Of a stretch of DNA of 64,000 nt, positions 28,874 to 39,754 are shown one piece after another. Below the pieces are notes generated by a model. It was not told where the DNA came from, searched no databases, and was given only the letters and a program-made list of their open reading frames with translations. The DNA is from Meira nashicola (lineage: Eukaryota; Basidiomycota; Exobasidiomycetes; Exobasidiales; Brachybasidiaceae). The stretch's first letter is position 1, and the number at the start of each line of letters is the position of its first letter. The stretch spans positions 4,154,013 through 4,218,012 of the forward strand of contig BCJU01000001.1 of NCBI GenBank assembly GCA_001600355.1. Direction: 5' to 3'. The translations under genes were made by a program, and so were the position numbers.

Positions 28874-30913
28874 ATGAATGTCAACGGACAGACCTCTTCT
28901 TCGCAGAAGTATCTTGGTGTTACACCACCGATCGCGCTCAATGGACCGACAAAGAGAGATCTTGAGGTAACCGAAACACTCTTAGCGGAGTTGAAGAAAG
29001 AAGGTGTTTACGAAAGTGCGGAAGAATCCAAATTAAGGTAAGATTGAAAGGAAGGGAAAAGATGACTTGATTTCCAATTTACTTACCTTCTAATAACCCC
29101 TTCCAACAGAGAGACAGCTTTGAGCAAAGTGGATGGAATGGTGAAGGAATTTGTCTATCGTGCTTCAATATCTCGAGGCCTTTCGGAATCAATCGCTTCT
29201 AGTTCAGGTGGTAAGATTTTTTCTTTCGGTTCGTATAGATTAGGTGTGCATGGTCCAGGATCAGATATCGATACTTTATGTGTCGTGCCAAAGCACGTTC
29301 AAAGAGAAGACTTTTTTACAATTTTTGAGCAAATGCTACGTTCTCGCAATGATGTAACGGAGATCACTTCAGTCCCTGACGCTTACGTACCTTTGATCAA
29401 TGTCAACTTTATGGGTGTTCTGATCGATTTCACTTTTGCCCGACTTGCACTGCCACGTGTTGATGATGATCTTTCACTGTTGGATTCGAATTTACTCAAA
29501 AATTTGGACGAGAGAGATGTCAGGAGTTTGAACGGTTCTCGAGTCACGGACGAGATTTTAAGGTTGGTGCCCAATGTCGAAGTTTTCCGTTTGGCTTTAA
29601 GATGTATAAAGCTATGGGCACAAAGAAGAGCAATCTACGCTAACATCATGGGCTTCTTGGGTGGTGTTGCTTGGGCTATGTTGGTAGCACGCATTTGTCA
29701 ATTGTATCCTAACGAAGTGGCAGGCGCTATTGTTAGTCGATTCTTCTTAATCATGTATCAATGGAATTGGCCTCAACCAGTGCTATTGAAGCAAATCGAA
29801 GAAGGTCCTTTGCAAGTTCGTGTTTGGAATCCTAAATTATACCCTCAAGACCGATCACATAGAATGCCAATCATCACACCTGCATATCCATCAATGTGTT
29901 CTACACATAATGTTACACAATCTACACAAATGATCATGACGCAAGAATTTAAACGAGCAGCTGAAGTTGTTGACCGAATTATTGTTGGAAAGGCAGAATG
30001 GGGTGAGCTGTTTCATAAACACGATTTCTTTCACAGGTACAAGTACTATCTTCAGATTGTTGCAAGCAGTGGAAGTGCGGATTTACAGCTAAAATGGTCT
30101 GGTTTGGTTGAAAGTAAAGTTCGTCAATTGGTGATGAAATTAGAGCTTGTTCCGACAATGATGTGCGCTCATCCGTTTATCAAAGGTTTTGAACAACAAA
30201 GTTTATGCTACAATGACGATGAAGTTCGATCAGTAGCAACAGGTCATGTGCCAGAAGAGGTAGCGAAACGAACGAAACAAGAAGATTTACCGAAAGAAGG
30301 AGAGCAAGGAGCGGAAGAAGCAGTAAAAGCAAAAGCTGAAGAAGCTAAACAAGCACAAGAAGCAGGACATAGGATGATTTGGACTACGACATTTTATATC
30401 GGTTTAAGCGTTGAACCTAAATCAGCCGTACAAAACGGACAACCAGCTGCTTCCAGAAAATTGGACATCTCTTTCCCAACAACACAATTTACACAAATGG
30501 TGAAACAATGGGATCAATATGATGAAAGTCAGATGGGAATCAGTATCACTCATATCAAATGGAGTAATTTGCCTGAATATACGATGGCAGGAGATACGAG
30601 ACCGCCAAAACAATCTGGCAAGAGACCAAAGAAGAGCAAAGACGCGAATGGCAAAGAAGGACAATCGAGTGGAAAAGAAGGTGGAGCGGCAAAGAAGAGA
30701 AAACCTTCTGAACCTGCTGAAAACGGTGATACAACAAAAGAGTCTATTAATGGCGTTGAAGGTTCATCTGATGGACAATCTGAAATTCCTGCATTACCTC
30801 TACAGCCTGGCGTTGGAGGTGAAGCAGAATTACAACGTATAAAAGAGGCAACTGGTGCCGTTCCTGAAGCGACTACGATGACACAAACAGTCGTTGCAAC
30901 TTCAAATGTGTGA
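28874..30913 (+). CDS. PAP1: Poly(A) polymerase
   Basis: Two exons, 28874-29037 and 29110-30913, with a 72-nt GTAAGA...ACAG intron at 29038-29109; the product is 655 aa. Exon 1 gives MNVNGQTSSSQKYLGVTPPI and ends in ESKL; the junction restores ESKLRETAL, conserved in Pap1. The nucleotidyltransferase core has FGSYRLGVHGPGSDIDTLCV (Asp107 and Asp109) and the third catalytic Asp161 in GVLIDFTFAR. The central domain (IKLWAQRRAIYANIMGFLGG) and the RNA-binding domain (HDFFHRYKYYLQIVASSG) follow. The C-terminus is Lys-rich with a nuclear-localisation-like KRPKKSKD and KKRKPSE. It adds poly(A) tails to pre-mRNA in the cleavage and polyadenylation complex. Length is normal for fungi. It is divergent with RAD1. 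Confidence 0.97.
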
Positions 30914-31593
30914 ACATAAACGATGAACGATTGTTTGGAATTGTCGTAATTGCTTCTCATTCATTCATTCATACTGTGTTTTTATAATATTTTCCCTACT
31001 ACCTCTTTCATCCGAGATACCGCATACCTTGTACATCATCATAGTCATTGTCTTTTCTTTTTCATAATTTCATGAAACTTTATGCATTTCAAATTTTATG
31101 TCATCGGTGGGGGTTGTGCATCTTATGAATGATGGTAGGTAGGCGTCTAGCTGAGCAAATGGGCTTAATAAAAGCTTGGTTTTGCGCCTAAAACGCCGGC
31201 CTGCAGGGTCCCCTCAAGCACATACGAGTATGTAGTCAATTAGTGTAAATCTGACGAGTCACGCATTAAAGTGGAGATTTTGAGAAGACAAGCCCCTTGT
31301 GTTATTTTCTTTTCTTCCGATAATACCGAATACCATCATCATTGATACCCCTGATACATATGACTAGGCTTTGTTAAAAGTTTAGGCCTTTGTGGGTAGA
31401 GTTATTTCACTCACAGTTTTCATTAGTCATCTTCGAATAGGAGTTTGGGTTTTGAGATTGATGTGATGTGCTGAGGAAGAAAAAGGGGGCGTCAAAACTG
31501 AGCTTTGATTTCAAGGTTATTCGAATCTTCGAAAGGCTTTGTTGTCTTTTCTACTCTGACTTTCTTCAAACACAGCAAGAGAAAGATTTGATC
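30914..31593. other. Intergenic between PAP1 and the MFS transporter gene
   Basis: These 680 bases hold the PAP1 3' UTR and the transporter promoter. Near 31143-31200 GGCGT and ACGCC flank a stretch with TAGCTGAGC; I considered and rejected a tRNA there. In-frame non-ATG codons extend the transporter frame upstream to 31468, without protein-like content. Confidence 0.45.
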
Positions 31594-33228
31594 ATGAATA
31601 GTACTAGAAACGATGGAAGTGAAGAAGAAGAAGAAGCAAGACAACGACAAACACATTCAACGCCATTACCTTGGTTTCAATTAAGCGTGATCACTTTAAT
31701 GCGTATTTCAGAACCAATCAATTTTACAGTAATCTTTCCGTTTATAAGTGATTTCATTTGGCATTTAGGTACTACAAAAGATCGATCTGAATTAGGATTG
31801 TATGCCGGTATAATTGAATCACTTTTTGCCGTTTGTCAAACTTTTACAGTGTTAATTTGGGCAAAATTTTCGGATAAATATGGTAGAAAGCCAATTTTAA
31901 TAAATGGTTTAATTGGTTCTTCAATAAGTGCAATTTGCGTTGGAACTTCTTCAACTTTTTTAATGTTAATCTTTTCAAGATGCCTTTCGGGAGCTTTGAA
32001 TGGAAATGTGGCAGTTTATAAAGCAATGATTGGTGAAATGAGTGACAAGACAAATATTGCAAGAGCATTCAGTTTACTTTCATTAACTTGGTCATTAGGC
32101 TGTATTATTGGACCTCTCCTTGGCGGATACCTTTCTAGACCTGCAGAAAAATACGCAATCTTTTCTACCAAACAACATGGCTTTTTAAGTTTAGGCGGAC
32201 TATGGGAAAGATTTCCATTTCTTTTGCCTTGCTTTATTGCTGCTTGTTTTAGTTGGTTCAGTATCATTTTAGGTACATTTGTTTTGGAAGAAACATTACC
32301 GGAAAAGAGTCAAACAAACCAAGATACTAGACCGAGACCGCGAAATGGTGAAGGAAGACCTGACGAAAGAACATCTTTGTTAGAACGTTCAAGAAGAGAT
32401 AGTGCAACAATGTCATCTTATGAAGCAATTCCAACAATCAATATCACACCACAACAACAACAACAACAAAGTGTTTCAATTTGGAGTTTATTGTGTACAC
32501 CTCAAATTGCACGTCAATTGGTGTCAAATTCTTTATTAGCTTTATGCATGGTTTCTATTGATTCGGTCAATATTTTATACTTTTGGGAACCGATTCGATT
32601 AGGTGGTTTATCATTTCCTTCAAACGTTACAGGATCTTTATTTAGTATTTCGGGTGTTTGGGGAGTGATTATGCTTCTCGTTCTTTTTCCATTTTTGCAA
32701 CGTAGATTTGGAACATTGCCTTTATTTCGTGTTGCTGTAAGCGGGTTAATTTTGGTTCCAATCATTATGCCTTTAGCAAGCTTTGTTGCGAAATCAGGTT
32801 TAATAGATCCCATAAACGGAGGTAATCATCAAGGTGGATTCGAAAAAGACGTTTTTCCAAGTTCAAAATCAATCGTTTTGATTATCGTTATTATCGGTTT
32901 ATTAATCAAAACAACTTGTGCAATGGCTTATTCATGTCAATCAATTTTAATCAATCAAGCTGCTGCTTTTGCTCCTGGAGCTCCAATGGCAACTTTGAAC
33001 GGTTTAGCACAAATGTCTTTTAGTAGTATGAACGCTTTCGGTCCTTATATGTTTTCAACACTTTATGCAATCAGTCTTGAAAATCATCTTTTAGGTGGTT
33101 ATTTGATTTGGTCTGCTATTGGAGCGATTGCAATCGTTGGTATGATTGCTTCTTTTGGCCTAATCGATATAGAAGAAATGGTTAATCGTGGCGAAATAAG
33201 CGAAGAAGCTGCCAATCGATTGGGCTAA
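31594..33228 (+). CDS. Major facilitator superfamily transporter (DHA1, ZIF/YCR023C-like)
   Basis: A 544-aa, 12-segment membrane transporter starting at the first ATG (MNSTRNDGSEEEEEARQRQT). The acidic N-terminal tail is followed by PLPWFQLSVITLMRISEPIN, the usual opening of the YCR023C/zinc-induced-facilitator-like MFS group. Motif A is present between segments 2 and 3 (WAKFSDKYGRKPILINGLIG). Segment 5 carries a motif C-like GCIIGPLLGGYLSRP. A long hydrophilic loop between segments 6 and 7 contains PRPRNGEGRPDERTSLLERS and a run of Gln. It should be a proton-coupled exporter in the plasma or vacuolar membrane; the substrate cannot be deduced. It converges on LEU4, with 169 bases between stops. 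Confidence 0.9.
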   Translation: MNSTRNDGSEEEEEARQRQTHSTPLPWFQLSVITLMRISEPINFTVIFPFISDFIWHLGTTKDRSELGLYAGIIESLFAVCQTFTVLIWAKFSDKYGRKPILINGLIGSSISAICVGTSSTFLMLIFSRCLSGALNGNVAVYKAMIGEMSDKTNIARAFSLLSLTWSLGCIIGPLLGGYLSRPAEKYAIFSTKQHGFLSLGGLWERFPFLLPCFIAACFSWFSIILGTFVLEETLPEKSQTNQDTRPRPRNGEGRPDERTSLLERSRRDSATMSSYEAIPTINITPQQQQQQSVSIWSLLCTPQIARQLVSNSLLALCMVSIDSVNILYFWEPIRLGGLSFPSNVTGSLFSISGVWGVIMLLVLFPFLQRRFGTLPLFRVAVSGLILVPIIMPLASFVAKSGLIDPINGGNHQGGFEKDVFPSSKSIVLIIVIIGLLIKTTCAMAYSCQSILINQAAAFAPGAPMATLNGLAQMSFSSMNAFGPYMFSTLYAISLENHLLGGYLIWSAIGAIAIVGMIASFGLIDIEEMVNRGEISEEAANRLG

Positions 33229-33397
33229 TCTTCATTCTGTAATATATTTTCTTGTATATGCAAGATAACAATCTATCAACTATTCCTGACAATCAATTTG
33301 TATGTAAATGTAGATCATGAATGAATATCATCATTACCTTTCTTTTTGGTACACACATACAATGGCAAAATAAGTAAAAGCAAGTACACGATACAAT

Positions 33398-35335
33398 TTA
33401 CTGTACCGCAGCTTGTGCTTGATCGAAAACAGCTTTTCCAGCTTCAAGATTGGCAATCGCACTCAAGACAGCTTTCAAACTTGAAGCAGTGATATCAACA
33501 TCGATACCCACGCCCCACCATCCTTCTTTTCGTGCTGTACCACCATTTTGATTCGCTTTGTTTTCTTCTGAACCAACCAACTCGACATAAGAAGCAGCTT
33601 GACTTCTAGTCTTTTCTTTACTACCTTTTTGTGTAGCAGGAGCAATAATTCCTGTTCTATCGATAGCATGTTCAGTGTATTCACGAACGTTTGCCGAAAT
33701 ACCAAATGCACTTTCCAGAGCATCCAACATTGCACTTAAAGGACCATTTCCGCGTCCAGAAATTTCATGAGATTTGCCGGCACACAAAACAACGGCGTCC
33801 AAGCGAACGTAACGCGGTGTTTCAGATCCAGGTTCTTCGTTCGATCGGTTTGATGATAGTGAGCTGAAGCTGTGCTGCAAACCGTTTAGACCGTTTGGCG
33901 TTTGCGGTAGATCGTCAGACATGCGGAAAGAGCGCAAAATGTACTTTCCTTCATTCTTTCCGGTTGTCAAACTAGGAACGTGGTATGTACTTGTGAAAAT
34001 GTTGGTAATATCGTCAATCGTCATTTCCTTACCTGTACGATCAGCAACTTCTTGTACAACCTGGTAAAATGCAATTTGCATACGACGAGGTAGATCGAGA
34101 GCAAGACTTTGAGCCACCAAATATGCCACTCCACCTTTTCCACTTTGGCTGTTAACCCGAATCACAGCTTCGTACGTCGCACCAAGATCGGCAGGATCGA
34201 CTGGCAAGTAAGGGACATCCCAAACTGGATTGCCTTCTTCTTTGCGTTTCTCTTGAGCTGCGAAACCTTTCTTGATAGCATCTTGATGAGATCCACTGAA
34301 TGCTGTGAAGACCAATTCACCAGCGTATGGATGACGAGGATGAACAGGCAAATCATTGCAGCTTGTAACAACATCCACAACAGATTGTAGATCACTTAGA
34401 TCGATTGGTCCGGGTTGAATGCCTTGAGTGAATTGGTTGAGAGCCAAAGTGACTAGATCGACATTACCTGTACGTTCTCCGTTACCCAAAACACATCCTT
34501 CAATACGGTCACCACCGGCCAATAAACCTAGTTCAGCTGCTGCTACTGCACATCCACGATCATTGTGTGGATGCAGAGAGATGATGATTTCTTCACGTTT
34601 AGAGATGTGTGTGCAGAAGTATTCGATTTGATCAGCATAGTGGTTTGGGGGTCCAATTTCCACTGTTGCTGGAAGGTTAAAGATGATCTTGTTATCGACT
34701 GATGCTTTTCCCCATGCTTTTCGCACTTCTTCGCACAAACGAACGGCAAAGTCCATTTCGGTTTGGGTGAATGTTTCAGGACTATATTCGTATTTGAAGT
34801 TGGTTCCTCCATTTTCAGGTTTGCTGTAATGTTCGATTAGTTCTCTGACTAGCTTTGTATGAGTAACAGCCAAATCGACTGTTTTGTCTTGTGAATTTCC
34901 AAATACGACATCTCTGAAGAGAGGGGATGAAGCATTGTACATGTGCATAATCACATTCTTGGCACCTTTGATGGACTCGAATGTTTTTCTGATTAATTCT
35001 TCGCGTGCTGGAGTTAGAACTTGAATGAAAACATCATCTGGAATCATCTTTTGTTCAATAATCGTTCGGACAAAATTGAAATCTGTATCAGAAGCACTTG
35101 GGAAAGCAACTTCAATTTCCTTGAATCCGATATCGACTAGCTTTGAGAAGAATCTCAATTTTTGCTGTTGAGACATAGGATTTACCAAAGCTTGATTTCC
35201 ATCTCGTAAATCGACTGAAGTCCAAATTGGAGCAGTCTTTTGTACCTTTTTTGGCCATTGCCTATTTGGCATATCCAATGGCTTGTAAGGAGCATACTTT
35301 TTGCCCGGATTCATACCGAAGCAATGTGTCGACAT
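33398..35335 (-). CDS. LEU4: 2-Isopropylmalate synthase
   Basis: A complete 645-aa single-exon gene. It condenses acetyl-CoA with 2-ketoisovalerate, the committed step of leucine synthesis. The TIM-barrel catalytic domain has the metal and acid site [14 protein letters not shown] (Asp45), [16 protein letters not shown], and HPHNDRG (His255, His257). The allosteric LeuA dimer domain is at the C-terminus ([20 protein letters not shown], then [20 protein letters not shown]). That domain normally mediates leucine feedback inhibition. The N-terminus ([20 protein letters not shown]) does not look like a strong mitochondrial presequence, so the visible form may be cytosolic. Another start or a 5' exon could supply a presequence. 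It is divergent from the GMC oxidoreductase gene. Confidence 0.97.
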   Translation of the reverse strand: MSTHCFGMNPGKKYAPYKPLDMPNRQWPKKVQKTAPIWTSVDLRDGNQALVNPMSQQQKLRFFSKLVDIGFKEIEVAFPSASDTDFNFVRTIIEQKMIPDDVFIQVLTPAREELIRKTFESIKGAKNVIMHMYNASSPLFRDVVFGNSQDKTVDLAVTHTKLVRELIEHYSKPENGGTNFKYEYSPETFTQTEMDFAVRLCEEVRKAWGKASVDNKIIFNLPATVEIGPPNHYADQIEYFCTHISKREEIIISLHPHNDRGCAVAAAELGLLAGGDRIEGCVLGNGERTGNVDLVTLALNQFTQGIQPGPIDLSDLQSVVDVVTSCNDLPVHPRHPYAGELVFTAFSGSHQDAIKKGFAAQEKRKEEGNPVWDVPYLPVDPADLGATYEAVIRVNSQSGKGGVAYLVAQSLALDLPRRMQIAFYQVVQEVADRTGKEMTIDDITNIFTSTYHVPSLTTGKNEGKYILRSFRMSDDLPQTPNGLNGLQHSFSSLSSNRSNEEPGSETPRYVRLDAVVLCAGKSHEISGRGNGPLSAMLDALESAFGISANVREYTEHAIDRTGIIAPATQKGSKEKTRSQAASYVELVGSEENKANQNGGTARKEGWWGVGIDVDITASSLKAVLSAIANLEAGKAVFDQAQAAVQ

Positions 35336-36472
35336 GATTTGACTATATGACGATCTCCGCTAAGAAAAGGGTATGAAAATGATCGTAGATGATGATGATG
35401 ATCAAGAATGACTTGAAAAGTTAATTAGAAGAATGTTCGCTCTCTATATGAATAAAACGTGTGGAAAAAAATATTTTTGCTTCACTTTCCCAGTGTGGAG
35501 AAATGCCTCTTTTTCCTAGTCATTACCCTTTTACGTAGACTACTCTTTTTTTTCTTTTGAAGCACGGGCTAATCGACTGTGCGTGATTATATGTAGCGTG
35601 CTTGCGTTCGAAGCTTAAAGGCCTGCTTCCCTCTCAGCCAGGACCTTTCTTCTAATCGGGGCACTTTTACGTAGAAGACATGAGAGTCACACGGACATCG
35701 CCACAAGACCAAGTAGTCTACCACTGCGCCCGCTACGCGCTAATTCTAAAAGTATGTTCCTTGACGTAGGAATATTCGATCGGGAGTGGGATGCTATATG
35801 AAGGTGACGACGATCTAGGTCTTGGCAATACGATGAGGATGACAGTACCTAATTTATGTCATCCGAGTGATTCTCCTTTTTGACAACGGTTGAGAAGAAT
35901 GAAATTACTTTGGCCGATGTGATAAATACTCCTGATAATAAAGGAAGTTAACGTCATTCACAGCATCAAACTTTAATTCGACCATTTGCCATGAACCTTA
36001 TCTTGATCGATATACAATCATACTTTTTTTCATAACAATGATACCAATCTCCAGATTGCGCGGCCGCATTCGAAGTAATGAGAAAGGCTGAATGTATGCA
36101 TATATTCGGAAACGCAGGCTAGGGTTATCTTTTACTGGATGATTAAGATCCGTGACACGGGTAAATATCTCATAAAAGAGGAGCTGATTTAATGCGAATC
36201 AACAAATGAGCGGAAGCCGTTTCCAGGAAATGAAGGAGGAATGCAAAGAGTCTAAGCTCGAAAATAATTTTGAAAAGGGCAAAATATGGTGTAATAAATC
36301 CCTTTCGGATTCTGTTTATAGGAGTTCTATTATCATTTACTTACACCTCCTACTGCTCCGCAAAGTTGAATTTGAAATGAGTTTGCGCATCCCTATAAAA
36401 GTATGCCGTTTACGATGAATGCACAATGTATGCTCTTCAACCATCATCCCTCCAACTACCTTACAAATCAAA
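35336..36472. other. Divergent intergenic region LEU4/GMC oxidoreductase
   Basis: A 1.14-kb region. The LEU4 leader has a GAT triplet run (35387-35404). A block at about 35600-35755 is clearly more GC-rich than its flanks. Its complement contains GGGCGCAGTGGTAGAC, resembling a tRNA D-arm, but no T-arm or acceptor pairing follows. A plus-strand 70-codon frame (36206-36418) has no support as a gene. Confidence 0.45.
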
Positions 36473-38431
36473 ATGACTCGCTCTCTTTCCATTTTCCCAT
36501 TAATCTTTCTCGTTATTCTCTATTCTGATGTGGTAAGTGCATTCAATCGGAATGCACATAGACCTCGTTCGAATAATCAAATGCCTTCAGGTGCCATTAG
36601 CGATCCTACACCAATCAATGGAGCAACATTTGATTACATCATCATTGGAGCCGGAAATGCAGGAATGCCATTGGCAAACAGATTAAGTGAAGATCATTCA
36701 AAATCCGTTTTAGTGATTGAAGCTGGAGGTGATGTACGTTATGATGAAACTGTTCGAGTTGCAAATGAAACTTATGGAGATAATAAAAAGAATCCGGATC
36801 ATACTTGGATTTATCCTGCTGTACCGCAAATTGAAAATACGAAACCTGATGTTTGGTTCGGTAAAGGGATTGGGGGTTCAACAAACGTTAATGGCCAAGT
36901 CTGGAACGCTCCTTCTAAAGCACAAGTGGAAGCAATTGCGAAATTAGGCAACGACGGCTGGTCCTGGGAAGATTTATTAAAGTATTTCAAGCGTGCACAA
37001 GATTATCATCCTCCTTCTGCTGAATTGGCAAAAAATCCCGGTGTAACATATGATCCAAGTGTGCACAATACAGGTGGTCCAGTCACTCTCAGTCATCCAA
37101 ATATCACCTTTGTTACTCAAACACAATCAGTGTTTGTAAAAGCTGTTAAGACTGCATTAGGTATGGATCGTGCACAAGATTTGCAATCGGGAAACAATGT
37201 TGGTGTTGCATTTGTAGCACAAACTATTCATCCTAATTCAACATTGCAACGTGTCAGTTCAGCAACTTCATACTATACCCCAATCGAAAACAATCGATCA
37301 AACTTGGTCATCTTGCTCAAAAGTCGTGCTACAAAGATCATCTTTGATGATTCAACTATTTCACTTAACGCTGGCGATTCGAAGGTCAATTTGAATGCTT
37401 CTTTGAATGGAGGTGGTGCAAAAGTTGTGGGCGTTGAATTTCAACAATATCAAGGCGGTCAAACATTCATGGCAAAGACGAGAGGTGAAGTGATTCTTTC
37501 AGCTGGTGCTATGCGCTCTCCTTTCTTGTTAGAAATGTCTGGTGTAGGCGATTTGAGACAGTTGAGTACGATTGGCATTGCTCCAAAAATAAATCTTCCA
37601 GGTGTAGGCTTAAATCATATCGAGCAATATCAAGTTGGTTCTGATGCACCTGTCCTCAACACTTCATGGCACGGTTTTGGTGCTTCAAGTAGTATTGCTC
37701 AATCAAACGCTCAACAATTATTTGGCAAGAATGTTTCTGATGTCGCAGAATACGTTCGATCAATGCATGCTAAATGGGCACAAGATCAAGTGAATGGAGG
37801 TGCAGCCGTCAATGTGGAAGGGATAACGAAACAATACGAATTGATGACAGAAGGTATCTTTTCTAATCAAGTTCCCATTGGTGAAAATTTCTTTGGTAAT
37901 GGTTTTTGGGGACCTGCTTCAGCATTATCGATGTCTTTATACGTTTTAACTCCATACAGTCGTGGATACGTTCATGCAGTTTCAAGTGATCCATGGAGTG
38001 ATCCTACTTTTAATCCTAGATTTTTCACCGTTCCATTTGATATGGATATTGAAGTTGCTCATTTACGTTCTGCACGTAAAATTTTCAATACAACAGAGAT
38101 GCATTCAATCATGAACGGAACAACAAGTTCACCTTCATGCAATTGCACTTTAGATTCAACAGATGAATACGCATTCTTACGTTCATATGCAATTCAGAAA
38201 TATAGTACTTTAGATCATTCAGTCGGAACATGTTCAATGATGCCGAAAGAATATGGTGGTGTTGTCAATTCAAAGTTTATCGTTTATGGTACGCAAAATC
38301 TTCGAGTCGTAGATGCAAGTATTATCCCAATGCAATTAAGTGCACATCCACAAGGTACAGTGTATGCTATCGCGGAAAAGGCCGCAGATATAATTAAAAG
38401 TCATCAGAAATCCACCAACACGGGGTATTGA
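36473..38431 (+). CDS. Secreted GMC-family flavoprotein oxidoreductase
   Basis: A 652-aa single-exon protein from the ATG at 36473. An in-frame ATG at 36419 would add 18 residues before the signal peptide and is less likely. Residues 1-23 are a signal peptide (MTRSLSIFPLIFLVILYSDV, then VSA). The FAD-binding fold follows (FDYIIIGAGNAGMPLANRLS, then VLVIEAGGD). The GMC signature regions are GKGIGGSTNVNGQVWNAPSK and GEVILSAGAMRSPFLLEMSG. The C-terminal active-site part has LDHSVGTCSMMP and AHPQGTVYAIAEKAADII, placing a His in each catalytic position region. Family members oxidise alcohols or sugars (aryl-alcohol oxidase, glucose oxidase, choline dehydrogenase types). The substrate here is not deducible. 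Several N-glycosylation sequons support secretion. Confidence 0.93.
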   Translation: MTRSLSIFPLIFLVILYSDVVSAFNRNAHRPRSNNQMPSGAISDPTPINGATFDYIIIGAGNAGMPLANRLSEDHSKSVLVIEAGGDVRYDETVRVANETYGDNKKNPDHTWIYPAVPQIENTKPDVWFGKGIGGSTNVNGQVWNAPSKAQVEAIAKLGNDGWSWEDLLKYFKRAQDYHPPSAELAKNPGVTYDPSVHNTGGPVTLSHPNITFVTQTQSVFVKAVKTALGMDRAQDLQSGNNVGVAFVAQTIHPNSTLQRVSSATSYYTPIENNRSNLVILLKSRATKIIFDDSTISLNAGDSKVNLNASLNGGGAKVVGVEFQQYQGGQTFMAKTRGEVILSAGAMRSPFLLEMSGVGDLRQLSTIGIAPKINLPGVGLNHIEQYQVGSDAPVLNTSWHGFGASSSIAQSNAQQLFGKNVSDVAEYVRSMHAKWAQDQVNGGAAVNVEGITKQYELMTEGIFSNQVPIGENFFGNGFWGPASALSMSLYVLTPYSRGYVHAVSSDPWSDPTFNPRFFTVPFDMDIEVAHLRSARKIFNTTEMHSIMNGTTSSPSCNCTLDSTDEYAFLRSYAIQKYSTLDHSVGTCSMMPKEYGGVVNSKFIVYGTQNLRVVDASIIPMQLSAHPQGTVYAIAEKAADIIKSHQKSTNTGY

Positions 38432-38732
38432 TCAAGTGTAGAAGAACAATAGTAATGTATGTATAACCCTTTCCCTTCAACCATATTTTACCTTTCTCAT
38501 TCTTGTACTTAGCTGGCTACTACGTATTGCCTGATATCCTACTTAATTCACTTTTTTACAATTAATTGTATGGCCCATGCGCGTGCGTGCCTCCAGAAGA
38601 CTTGCGTGCTTGGCTTTCTCTTCCCTTCATCTTTCCTAAACAACTATCGTCAACATTCTTCAAAGAGTTCTTTATCGGCTTCTGATAGTATTCTTAAGCT
38701 ATACGCTTCTGGCATACATTCAACAATCAAGA
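38432..38732. other. Intergenic between GMC gene and APT1
   Basis: These 301 bases include GCGTGCGTGC at 38581-38590. An upstream ATG at 38570 opens a frame that runs to 38827, overlapping the APT1 start in another frame. If the transcript begins before 38570 this would be an overlapping upstream ORF that could lower APT1 translation. The transcript start is not known. Confidence 0.45.
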
Positions 38733-39678
38733 ATGACAAGCAAAAATTTGTTAAAAACGATCGTCTTACCGCCGGCCTCAGGTGGTCAAGCTACTGCAAC
38801 ATTGATCTTTGCACATGGTTTAGGTGATACAGGTGCAGGATGGTATGATGTCGCACAAATGCTTTCTAGAAGGCCAGCTTTGAAACATGTTCGATTCATT
38901 TTGCCCAATTCTCCCGTTCAACCTGTTTCTCTTAATATGGGAATGAAGGTAAGTTTGAAAAAGATACAATGCTCTTCAACATTTTCATATTCTAACGTCT
39001 TCCCATCTTTTCCTCTTCTTATTCAGATGCCTTCTTGGTTCGATAGTAGGTCTTCTGCATCTTGTGTGCACTTGCAAATATTCAAAAAGTTACAGAGCAA
39101 TGTATGCTGACAAATTCTTTCCTCTACTTACAGTCACATCACTTGACGACGTTTCAGGAGCAGAAGATGAAGCCGGATTACGACAAAGTGCTGATTCTAT
39201 AAAAGCATTAGTAGATGCAGAAGTAGATGGAACAGGTTCAGGCTTGGATGGAAAAGGTATCTCTGCTGATCGTATCGTAGTTGGTGGTTTTAGTCAAGGT
39301 GGTGCAGTTTCACTTTTGGCAGGTTTAACTCATTCTCCACCTGTTGCTGGAATTGTCGCTTTAAGCACTTGGTTACCTTTACGTGCTAAACTTATTGCAC
39401 CTTATTTAGCAAAAGATGCTGATCAAGTTCCAGTCTTTATTGGACATGGAACGGCTGATCCTGTCGTACGATATGAATTCGGGTCTAGAAGTGCAAAATT
39501 CTTACGAGCTGGAGATGGAGGTGGTCAAGGACTAGGTTTAGGTACTTTCCGAAAAGGTGAAAATGGTAAATGGAGAGGAGTTTGGTCAGAAGATTATGCA
39601 GGTATGCCTCATAGTGCATGTCCAGAAGAGATTGAACATGTCGGACAATTTTTGGAAAAGGTTGTTCCAGCGCAGTAA
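38733..39678 (+). CDS. APT1: Acyl-protein thioesterase 1
   Basis: Three exons, 38733-38948, 39027-39045 and 39134-39678, with introns of 78 and 88 nt; the product is 259 aa. The middle exon is only 19 nt, but it encodes MPSWFD plus one base, which restores the conserved GMKMPSWFDITSLDD of this family. The alpha/beta-hydrolase fold is complete: ATLIFAHGLGDTGAGWYDV, nucleophile elbow VGGFSQGGAVSLLAG, catalytic Asp in GHGTADPVVRYEFG, and catalytic His in YAGMPHSACPEEI. It removes palmitate from cysteines of membrane-associated proteins such as Ras and G-alpha subunits. Its stop lies only 76 bases from the stop of the convergent ZNHIT2-like gene. A Gly-rich insertion (DGGGQGLGLGTFRKGENGKW) precedes the last strand. 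Confidence 0.95.
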
Positions 39679-39754
39679 ATTATGTAAAACAGCAGAACAA
39701 AATAGGAATACAATTAAAAGTACACTATCATACAGGTGTATTTTTTCCACTTAA

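Noticed and set aside
31143..31200. GGCGT ... TAGCTGAGC ... ACGCC resembling a tRNA
   Set aside because: The spacing is too short, and no B-box is present.
35680..35745. Minus-strand GGGCGCAGTGGTAGAC resembling a tRNA D-arm
   Set aside because: No T-arm with a GTTC-type loop and no acceptor pairing follow within tRNA distance.
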